Positions 1 through 4,393 of a stretch of DNA of 5,672 bases are shown piece after piece. Made by a program: the position numbers and the translations under genes. The stretch spans positions 1 to 5,672 of the forward strand of contig JAFWJP010000020.1 in assembly GCA_017514645.1 (NCBI GenBank), given 5' to 3'. The stretch comes from Solobacterium sp. (GTDB lineage: Bacteria; Bacillota_I; Bacilli_A; Erysipelotrichales; Erysipelotrichaceae). The number at the start of each line of letters is the position of its first letter. Within the stretch, counting starts at the first letter, position 1. The notes beneath the pieces are model-generated. The model was not told where the DNA came from, made no database searches, and was given only the letters and a program-made list of their open reading frames with translations.

Positions 1-134
1 AGACCAATGAGGATCTGATTCATAAAGTTACTGAATACATCACTTTCTACAATTCCGCCAGACCCCAGAGAAAACTAAAAGGTATGACTCCTATTCAATT
101 CAGGCAGTCATACCTTTCCCGGTCTTTTTTATGA
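1..134 (+). CDS. IS3-family transposase, C-terminal end (partial)
   Basis: This is the last 43 codons of a transposase whose start lies outside the window; the reading frame begins at position 3 and ends with TGA at 132-134. The visible protein contains YITFYNSARPQRKLKGMTP (about residues 13-31), the tail motif found just after the last catalytic Glu of the DDE (rve) integrase core in IS3-family OrfB proteins, particularly the IS150 group. The protein would cut and join the element's ends during transposition. The catalytic DDE residues themselves are upstream and cannot be checked, so I cannot say whether the copy is active. It is on the opposite strand to every other gene here and converges on trpS. 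The final residues are encoded across a 12-bp inverted repeat (78-117). The family call is firm; the group within IS3 is likely but less certain. Confidence 0.88.
   Translation, partial: TNEDLIHKVTEYITFYNSARPQRKLKGMTPIQFRQSYLSRSFL
68..117 (-). terminator. Candidate intrinsic terminator for leftward (trpS) transcription, inside the IS
   Basis: AAAGGTATGACT (78-89) and AGTCATACCTTT (106-117) are perfect 12-bp inverted repeats. Inside them CCT/AGG (90-92 and 102-104) can add 3 bp, leaving one bulged base and a 9-nt loop. Read on the minus strand, the direction of trpS transcription, the stem is followed at once by the U-rich run TTTAGTTTTCTC. Read on the plus strand a T6 run (125-130) follows 7 nt after the stem, so the hairpin might work both ways. 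No terminator is visible between the trpS stop and the IS edge, so this could now end the trpS transcript. The function is inferred from structure only. Confidence 0.45.
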
Positions 135-160
135 CTGTCCCGTTTTTGTGGGGCAGTTCA
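133..160 (+). repeat. Probable right terminal inverted repeat of the IS element
   Basis: The segment ends in GGGGCAGTTCA. It has an internal dyad, ACTGTCCC (134-141) against GGGGCAGT (150-157), which pairs over 8 bp with one G-U when read as plus-strand RNA. IS150-type ends commonly have this C-rich/G-rich layout. The matching left repeat is not in the window, so the assignment rests on form and on position just after the transposase. Confidence 0.7.
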
Positions 161-182
161 TGCCGATACAGTTTTTCTATGT

Positions 183-1247
183 CTACAGTTTCAACCAGTC
201 CGTATTGTCAAAGTAATCGATCTTCATGGCTCTCTTGACGTCTGCCATGGTCTCTTTGCCGGCTTCACGGGCAACCTTCGTACCTTCCACCAGCACATCA
301 TAGACATAGTCCAGATCCTTTTCGTATTCCTTCCTGCGGGCACGGATCTCACCCAAGGTATCCTGCATGATCGCGTTCAGGAAGCGCTTGACCTTGACAT
401 CACCAAGTCCGCCCTTCTGATAATGTGCCTTCAGTTCATCCAGGTTGGCATATTCCGGCAGGAACCGTTCAAAATCGTCCGGTCTGCAGAACGCATCCAG
501 ATAGGTGAATACGGTATTTCCTTCAATGTGTCCCGGATCACTGACCTGAATGTGCAGCGGATCGGTATACATCGTCATGATCTTCTGTTTGATCACTTCC
601 GGTTCATCCGACAGATAGATACAGTTGCCCAGGGACTTGGACATCTTGGCCTTTCCGTCCGTTCCCGGCAGACGCAGACTCGCTTCGTTCTCCGGCAGAA
701 GGATCTCCGGCTCCACCAGTGTTTCACCGTAGATCCGGTTGAATGTCCGGACGATCTCCCTTGCCTGCTCCAGCATCGGAATCTGGTCTTCACCGACCGG
801 TACCGTTGTCGCTTTGCAGAAGGTGATATCCGCAGCCTGGCTGACCGGATAGCACAGGAATCCCGCAGGAATCGCTCTGTCGAATCCGCGCATCTGGATC
901 TCCGATTTGATCGTAGGGTTCCGTTCCAGTCTGGATACCGTTACCAGGTTCAGATAGAACTGCGTCAGTTCCGGCAGTTCCGGAATCTGTGACTGAATGA
1001 ATACATTGGTCTTCTTCGGATCGATTCCGCAGGAGAGATAGTCCAGTGTCACCTGCAGGATGTTGGAACGCACCTTGTCGGGATTGTCAAAGTTATCCGT
1101 CAGTGCCTGCGCATCCGCGATCATGATGAATACCTTGTCATATTCACCGCTGTTCTGCAGCTGAACTCTGCCTCTCAGGGATCCGACATAGTGTCCGATG
1201 TGCAGTCTTCCTGTCGGACGGTCGCCGGTCAAAATGATTTTTTCCAT
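183..1247 (-). CDS. trpS: Tryptophanyl-tRNA synthetase
   Basis: Class Ic aminoacyl-tRNA synthetase that activates tryptophan with ATP and charges tRNA-Trp in the cytoplasm. The 354-residue protein carries the HIGH signature (residues 16-19, in [17 protein letters not shown]), a conserved VSQAADI segment (135-141) lining the active site, and an intact KMSKS loop (201-205). The C-terminal anticodon-binding region includes [13 protein letters not shown] (278-290). The form starting TGDRPTG and ending in a KxxM stretch resembles the streptococcal type more than the slightly shorter B. subtilis TrpS. An ATG at 1257-1259 is in frame but overlaps the Shine-Dalgarno site and follows the terminator U-run, so I place the start at 1247, which gives GGGAGG with 4 nt spacing. 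The gene is controlled by the T-box upstream, and an insertion sequence sits 22 bp past its stop. Confidence 0.97.
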   Translation of the reverse strand: MEKIILTGDRPTGRLHIGHYVGSLRGRVQLQNSGEYDKVFIMIADAQALTDNFDNPDKVRSNILQVTLDYLSCGIDPKKTNVFIQSQIPELPELTQFYLNLVTVSRLERNPTIKSEIQMRGFDRAIPAGFLCYPVSQAADITFCKATTVPVGEDQIPMLEQAREIVRTFNRIYGETLVEPEILLPENEASLRLPGTDGKAKMSKSLGNCIYLSDEPEVIKQKIMTMYTDPLHIQVSDPGHIEGNTVFTYLDAFCRPDDFERFLPEYANLDELKAHYQKGGLGDVKVKRFLNAIMQDTLGEIRARRKEYEKDLDYVYDVLVEGTKVAREAGKETMADVKRAMKIDYFDNTDWLKL

Positions 1248-1251
1248 AGTT

Positions 1252-1257
1252 CCTCCC
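1252..1257 (-). promoter_or_regulatory. Shine-Dalgarno site that fixes the trpS start
   Basis: GGGAGG lies 4 nt before the ATG at 1245-1247. It lies inside the first codons of the longer reading frame beginning at 1259, which argues against that longer start. It comes 2 nt after the U-run of the T-box terminator, so it is transcribed only if the polymerase reads through. Confidence 0.85.
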
Positions 1258-1259
1258 AT

Positions 1260-1292
1260 AAAAATACTTCTGTCCGAAAAGGACAGAAGTAT
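1260..1292 (-). terminator. Intrinsic terminator of the trpS T-box
   Basis: ATACTTCTGTCC (1281-1292) pairs perfectly with GGACAGAAGTAT (1264-1275) over 12 bp around the loop TTTTC. The last T of the stem and TTTT at 1260-1263 form a five-T run. The RBS of trpS follows directly. Formation of this hairpin ends transcription when charged tRNA-Trp is plentiful. Confidence 0.93.
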
Positions 1293-1309
1293 CTGTTATG
1301 CCACCTTTT
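1277..1309 (-). promoter_or_regulatory. T-box antiterminator helix
   Basis: This is the alternative fold that competes with the terminator. Helix A1 is AAAAGG (1304-1309) with CCTTTT (1277-1282), 6 perfect pairs. The 7-nt bulge is TGGCATA (1297-1303). Helix A2 is ACAGA (1292-1296) with TCTGT (1283-1287), closed by the 4-nt loop TACT. The architecture (A1, 7-nt bulge, A2) is exactly canonical, but the bulge reads UGGCAUA where most T-boxes have UGGNACC. The tRNA-pairing part UGGC is intact. The 3' strands of A1 and A2 overlap the 5' arm of the terminator, so the two structures exclude each other. Confidence 0.88.
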
Positions 1310-1493
1310 GGACAGCGCACCATCATGCGTGTTCCGTTTAACGGCCGGAAATCCGTCAGCGCCTACTCATCTCTTTTCGGACTGCCCTCATAAGCCCATT
1401 CACCGGAACTTCCCGCACAGCACTCTCACCAACGGCTGCTCTCTTCCGCATTCAGATACCGGTTACTCCCCTTAATCAACGGTTTACAGAGCC

Positions 1494-1502
1494 ATTATAG
1501 CA
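1494..1502 (-). promoter_or_regulatory. Promoter of the trpS leader, extended -10
   Basis: A perfect TATAAT (1494-1499) is preceded by TGC, giving the extended -10 form TGnTATAAT. No good -35 hexamer lies 16-18 bp upstream (the sequence there is C-rich, near TTCCCC), consistent with an extended -10 promoter read by the housekeeping sigma factor. The inferred transcription start, about 7 nt downstream near 1487, leads straight into the T-box. The site lies 19 nt past the stop of the CpXC gene. Confidence 0.8.
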
Positions 1503-1521
1503 CAATCGCTCCCAAGGGGAA

Positions 1522-2166
1522 TCAGGCTTTCCCGTCTTCCGGTGTAAACAGGGAGATCACCCAGGCACTGTCAATGACCGGGAAATCCTCATCATGAACC
1601 TTGTACAGTTCCTTCTCCTGTTCCATTTCTTCCTTCATCATGGATACCGGAATCAGGAAGGACATGCTTTTGTCATCGGCCCGTACATTGATCTTCATGA
1701 CATCGTTTTCCGTTCTCTGGTATTCAATGGAACTGATGTCCTCCGGGGTTCCTTTCCTGTTGTCGGTATACTCAATGAACGTATCATACTTTGCCAGTTC
1801 CACCATGACATCATCCGCGTCATCCTCAAAGATCGTGATCTTTTCCGTAAAGGACTGCAGGGATGTACATCTGCGCAGACGGTAGCCTTCCTTTACCAGG
1901 GCAGGACCCACTCCATGCACAAACGGCGCTGCTTCCCGCTCACTGAGCAGGATCCCGAAGCGCCGGGAACGGTCGAGATACAGCAAAGGATACTGGATCA
2001 TGTACTCTTTGCGGCAGTGCGGGCAGGATACGTGAAAAAGATCGCCGGAGCGGCAGCGGTCCTTCAGGTCCGGTTCACTGTCTACATCGATCACATCATA
2101 CATGTTCACCGGGAATGTATGTCCGCAGTACGGACAACGGTAGTCTATCGTTCTGTATTCAGCCAT
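1522..2166 (-). CDS. CpXC domain zinc-ribbon protein
   Basis: A 214-residue soluble protein with two Cys pairs, CPYC (11-14) and CPHC (48-51), spaced as in a zinc ribbon. Around them are IDVDSEPDLKDRCRSGDLF (26-44) and YPLLYLDRSRR (59-69), which match the layout of the CpXC family (two CPxC motifs flanking an acidic stretch, then a 'hYhD' segment). The function of that family is unknown; nucleic acid or protein binding is a guess. The C-terminal half (about 80-214) is acidic and shows no motif I know. The start at 2166 keeps the first Cys pair near the N-terminus, as is usual, though the candidate RBS GAGGG (2170-2174) is only 3 nt from the ATG. It follows the BI-1 gene by 35 nt containing a tandem 10-mer and a terminator-like hairpin, so its expression may be lower than that of the genes before it. 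No clear terminator follows. Confidence 0.8.
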   Translation of the reverse strand: MAEYRTIDYRCPYCGHTFPVNMYDVIDVDSEPDLKDRCRSGDLFHVSCPHCRKEYMIQYPLLYLDRSRRFGILLSEREAAPFVHGVGPALVKEGYRLRRCTSLQSFTEKITIFEDDADDVMVELAKYDTFIEYTDNRKGTPEDISSIEYQRTENDVMKINVRADDKSMSFLIPVSMMKEEMEQEKELYKVHDEDFPVIDSAWVISLFTPEDGKA

Positions 2167-2174
2167 AAACCCTC

Positions 2175-2199
2175 AAAAATACCGGTATTGACCGGTATT
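2175..2199 (-). terminator. Terminator-like hairpin between the BI-1 and CpXC genes
   Basis: In transcription order AATACCGG (2192-2199) pairs perfectly with CCGGTATT (2178-2185) over 8 bp around a 6-nt loop, and a run of five T (2175-2179, partly in the stem) follows. It begins 2 nt after the TGA/TAA-side end of the BI-1 gene and ends next to the CpXC Shine-Dalgarno site. It fits an intrinsic terminator or attenuator that would reduce CpXC mRNA, but the stem is short and a processing or RBS-masking role is equally possible. Confidence 0.5.
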
Positions 2200-2200
2200 G
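2181..2200. repeat. Exact tandem duplication of a 10-mer
   Basis: ACCGGTATTG occurs twice in direct succession (2181-2190 and 2191-2200). Because each copy contains CCGG, the duplication is what creates the hairpin described at 2175-2199. It fills most of the 35-nt gap between two genes. Confidence 0.95.
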
Positions 2201-2201
2201 C

Positions 2202-2912
2202 TTAATTCCTCCTGTTGCGCGACATGATGCGCAGGATCCGCAGGAACAGATTCAGGAAGTCCAGGTAGAGCTCAAATGCCCCGTAGACCGCCAGATTCTC
2301 ATGCACCGCATCTCCGGACACCGTACCGTAGTAGAAGCGTTTGATCTTCTGCATATCATAGGCTGTCAGGCCCATGAACAGCAGCACCGCAAGATAATTG
2401 ATCACCAGATTGTCCATCAGCACCGGAATGAAGAACCCAAGTACCGTGCAGATGATCAGTGCGATCAGACCGCCCATGAAGATTCCCCCGAAGCGGGTCA
2501 TATCCACCTGTGTCGTATGACCGATGACCGCGCAGCACACAAACATGACTGCTGTGTAGACAAATGCCGCAAAGACATTGCCCGCACCGTACGCAAACGG
2601 CAGAACACTGAATGTGATTCCCGTCAGGACTGCGTACACGTAGAACATGGTCTGGGCAGTTGCCTGGCTCATCGTTGTGATCCGGCTGGTAAAGACAACG
2701 CAGAGGATCAGCTGAACGATCAGGATACCGACCGACAGCATCGGATTGCTGTAGAGCAGGGAAGCCATCAGACCCCCGCGCACCAGACTGCGGTAACCCG
2801 CATAGGCAACCACCGCCGTCAGGCTGAGACCGGTGCTCATCTTCGTAAAGACCTTCAGTATATAATCCTGCAGTGTCTCACTGACTGCATAGCTGTTTCT
2901 GTACTCACTCAT
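2202..2912 (-). CDS. Bax inhibitor-1 / YetJ-like membrane protein
   Basis: A 236-residue integral membrane protein of the BI-1 (TMBIM, UPF0005) family, usual length for bacterial members such as YbhL and B. subtilis YetJ. About seven hydrophobic segments are visible, roughly at residues 24-41, 58-75, 88-107, 113-131, 143-162, 169-181 and 208-226. The family signature is clear: GLTAYDMQKIKRFY (181-194) and ELYLDFLNLFLRILRI (214-229). Asp186 and Asp218 sit where the pH-sensing aspartate pair of YetJ is expected; in that protein the pair gates a calcium leak. Whether this protein conducts calcium is inferred from family only. The start is supported by GGGAGG about 8 nt upstream. A possible promoter lies in the 60-nt gap before it. 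It is not a recognised partner of the DNA- and tRNA-related genes upstream. Confidence 0.9.
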   Translation of the reverse strand: MSEYRNSYAVSETLQDYILKVFTKMSTGLSLTAVVAYAGYRSLVRGGLMASLLYSNPMLSVGILIVQLILCVVFTSRITTMSQATAQTMFYVYAVLTGITFSVLPFAYGAGNVFAAFVYTAVMFVCCAVIGHTTQVDMTRFGGIFMGGLIALIICTVLGFFIPVLMDNLVINYLAVLLFMGLTAYDMQKIKRFYYGTVSGDAVHENLAVYGAFELYLDFLNLFLRILRIMSRNRRN

Positions 2913-2948
2913 GAAACATACCTCCCTTCAGATTCAAGGTTCAAGTAT

Positions 2949-2976
2949 ATGATAACGCGGTTTGACCGGAAGTCAA
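2949..2976 (-). promoter_or_regulatory. Candidate internal promoter before the BI-1 gene
   Basis: TTGACT (2971-2976) and TATCAT (2949-2954) are separated by 16 bp, each matching the housekeeping consensus at 5 of 6 positions. The -35 box overlaps the stop codon of the preceding gene. The 60-nt gap here is unusual in an otherwise tightly packed run of genes and leaves room for a start near 2942 and a good RBS. This could allow the BI-1 and CpXC genes to be expressed independently of mutL-miaA. Confidence 0.45.
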
Positions 2977-3509
2977 ATTTCCGGCACAAGCCAGGTATTG
3001 ATGATTTCCGGCAGATCAATATCATCCTTCAGGTTGTATGCCAGCTGTTCCGTGGTACCGTCTGTCTTCTCAATCACCAGCAGACCAAGATCATTTCCTT
3101 CCCGCATATCCGGATGAACTTCCGCAGAGAGAATATCCTCCTTGGCGATGATCCGGAAATGTCTGCCCTTGTTCCAGACAAGATGGTGTTCTCCCAGGAA
3201 GATATAATCGCTGTTTCCGGCTTCACGAAGAGGATCCGTGTCAAACAGTTCGCGGTCCTTTGCCTGCTTCATTACCTTCCTTGTACGTGATCCGGCAATG
3301 ATCAGACCGATGATCAGCGATATGACAAACAATACAGCACACACGATCGCACCGAGTACCAGCGCATAAATGCCGAACAGACGGGCTGACGATGAGAGTC
3401 CGTATCCGAGCACAAAACCGCACACAGCGAAGATCAGCGCCCACAGCACTGCCTCCGTGCGGAATTTTCTGCGGATGCGTTTTGAGTTTCTTGTTATCTT
3501 TCCAGCCAT
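2973..3509 (-). CDS. Two-helix membrane protein with cytoplasmic C-terminal domain, function unknown
   Basis: A 178-residue protein I do not recognise by name. It opens with a strongly basic segment (K4-R17), then two hydrophobic helices at about 20-38 and 47-72, then another basic stretch (R75-K84). By the positive-inside rule both ends face the cytoplasm. The remaining 95 residues are soluble and mixed alpha/beta in appearance, with alternating strands such as YIFLGEHHLVWNKG (102-115) and LGLLVIEKTDG (141-151). This recalls the YcxB-like or bacterial PH-like layout of two N-terminal helices followed by a small beta domain, but the match is weak. The start at 3509 is supported by GGAGGAG with about 7 nt spacing, so the gene overlaps the end of miaA by 16 nt and is probably translationally coupled to it. 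A 6-bp dyad (2966-2984) straddles its stop codon. Confidence 0.8.
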   Translation of the reverse strand: MAGKITRNSKRIRRKFRTEAVLWALIFAVCGFVLGYGLSSSARLFGIYALVLGAIVCAVLFVISLIIGLIIAGSRTRKVMKQAKDRELFDTDPLREAGNSDYIFLGEHHLVWNKGRHFRIIAKEDILSAEVHPDMREGNDLGLLVIEKTDGTTEQLAYNLKDDIDLPEIINTWLVPEI

Positions 3510-4393
3510 TTTCCGATCTCCTCCAGAATGTTTCTGTGTTCTTCCTCACTTGTTGCATCGAACCAGTGCACCGGCATCTGATGCCGGAACCAGGTATATT
3601 GTTTCTTGGCATACTGCCGGGAATGCTTGGCGATCAGCTCTTCCGTCTCCTGCAGCGAAGCAGTGCCGTTGAAGTACGCTTCCCACTCTTTATAGCCGAT
3701 ACCTTTCATCGGCGGTGAAGAGAATGTCACACCGGCAGACAGAAGACCAGACACTTCCTGTTCCAGGCCGTCTTCGATCATTCTGTGCACCCGGCTGTTG
3801 ATCCGCTCATACAGCACACTGCGTTCCATGGTACAGCCTACAATAAACGCGTCATAGATCATTTCGTGCGCCTGTTCCGCAACCATATCACTCTGCCGTT
3901 TCCCGCTGCGTTCCAGGATCGTCAGAGACCTCATCAGACGCCTGCGGTTGTTGGGATGGATCTTCTCTGACTGTACAGGATCCTGATCCCTGAGCATTGC
4001 CCAGAGCTCTTCATTCGTATACTTCTCAAACTTCTCATCTGCGGCGGGTCCGTCTTCCTCACGGAACACATAGTCATACAGACAAGCCTTCAGATACAGA
4101 CCGGTACCCCCGGCAATGATCGGAAGGCGGGTTTCACTGTCGATGATCCTGCGGACTTCTCTCTGGAAATCTGCCGCACTGTACGGGGTTTCAGCGTCCA
4201 GTACATCGATCAGCCAGTGCTTGACACCTTTCGTCTCCTCTTCCGTTACCTTTCCGGAACCGATGTCGAATCCTTTGTAGATCTGTACGGAATCCCCGCT
4301 GATCACGACACCGTTGTAACGGAGTGCAGCTTCCACGGCCAACGCACTCTTGCCGCTGGCGGTCGGACCGGCGATCACCAGTACCTTCTTCAT
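3494..4393 (-). CDS. miaA: tRNA dimethylallyltransferase
   Basis: Transfers a dimethylallyl group to N6 of adenosine 37 in tRNAs reading codons that start with U, tRNA-Trp included. This is the first step to i6A/ms2i6A and improves decoding. The 299-residue protein is full length for the family. It has the P-loop GPTASGKS (9-16), the DSVQIYKGFDIGSGK segment (34-48) with the catalytic Asp34, GGTGLYLKA (95-103), the tRNA-contacting HPNNRRRLMRSL (146-157), GIGYKEW (231-237) and KKQYTWFR (263-270). All key residues appear present. The ATG overlaps the mutL stop as ATGA, and a good AAGGAG lies 7 nt upstream within the mutL end, so translation is likely coupled. The mutL-miaA order is common in bacteria. 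Confidence 0.97.
   Translation of the reverse strand: MKKVLVIAGPTASGKSALAVEAALRYNGVVISGDSVQIYKGFDIGSGKVTEEETKGVKHWLIDVLDAETPYSAADFQREVRRIIDSETRLPIIAGGTGLYLKACLYDYVFREEDGPAADEKFEKYTNEELWAMLRDQDPVQSEKIHPNNRRRLMRSLTILERSGKRQSDMVAEQAHEMIYDAFIVGCTMERSVLYERINSRVHRMIEDGLEQEVSGLLSAGVTFSSPPMKGIGYKEWEAYFNGTASLQETEELIAKHSRQYAKKQYTWFRHQMPVHWFDATSEEEHRNILEEIGKWLER

Larger units (their letters stand above)
1..160 (+). mobile_element. Right end of an IS3-family (IS150-like) insertion sequence
   Basis: The transposase tail is followed within 26 bp by a sequence typical of IS150-group ends. Read inward from position 160 on the minus strand it starts TGAACTGCCCCACAAAAACG, obeying the TG...CA rule for IS3 termini. 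The element therefore probably ends at 160, leaving only 22 bp before the trpS stop codon at 183-185. The left end, the orfA frame and the 3-5 bp target duplication lie outside the window, so the exact boundary is inferred. The 48 bp between the transposase stop and the trpS stop hold only this end plus a short AT-rich stretch. Confidence 0.8.
1260..1487 (-). promoter_or_regulatory. T-box riboswitch (tRNA-Trp sensing leader) of trpS
   Basis: This RNA leader binds uncharged tRNA-Trp and lets transcription continue into trpS when the tRNA is not aminoacylated. Stem I is recognisable: the S-turn AGTA (1464-1467) on the 5' side of the specifier loop, then ACCGG (1459-1463) pairing with CCGGT (1402-1406), then GAA (1399-1401) and the specifier codon TGG at 1396-1398, which matches the CCA anticodon of tRNA-Trp. 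TAAG (1471-1474) and CTTA (1391-1394) close the loop from below. The distal part has the classic AGAGAGC (1438-1444) and GTTGGTGAGAG (1423-1433) motifs. A small hairpin CGCA/TGCG (1316-1329) occupies the stem III position. The T-box proper at 1299-1309 contains TGGC (1300-1303), complementary to the GCCA 3' end of bacterial tRNA-Trp with discriminator G73. The specifier, acceptor pairing and downstream gene all agree on tryptophan. The start is estimated from the promoter. Confidence 0.93.

Noticed and set aside
134..157. 8-bp dyad in the IS end as a terminator
   Set aside because: No T-run follows on either strand; it is better explained as part of the terminal inverted repeat.
423..992. 189-codon plus-strand open frame inside trpS
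   Set aside because: It is an antisense shadow of a gene with an intact synthetase signature.
1248..1259. Longer trpS start at the ATG 1257-1259, adding four residues
   Set aside because: That ATG directly follows the terminator U-run with no ribosome binding site, and its first codons are themselves the GGGAGG Shine-Dalgarno site of the ATG at 1245-1247.
1191..1475. 94-codon plus-strand open frame over the T-box
   Set aside because: The region is fully explained by the minus-strand leader RNA, and the predicted peptide shows no motif.
1517..1533. GGGAA/TTCCC hairpin at the end of the CpXC gene as an operon terminator
   Set aside because: The stem is only 5 bp, it overlaps coding sequence and no U-run follows. 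Upstream transcripts may therefore run on into the T-box leader.
2301..3290. 329-codon open frame on the plus strand
   Set aside because: It lies opposite the BI-1 and two-helix genes, has His/Gln/Arg-rich composition typical of an antisense shadow, no domain and no credible RBS. The minus-strand genes have clear family motifs.
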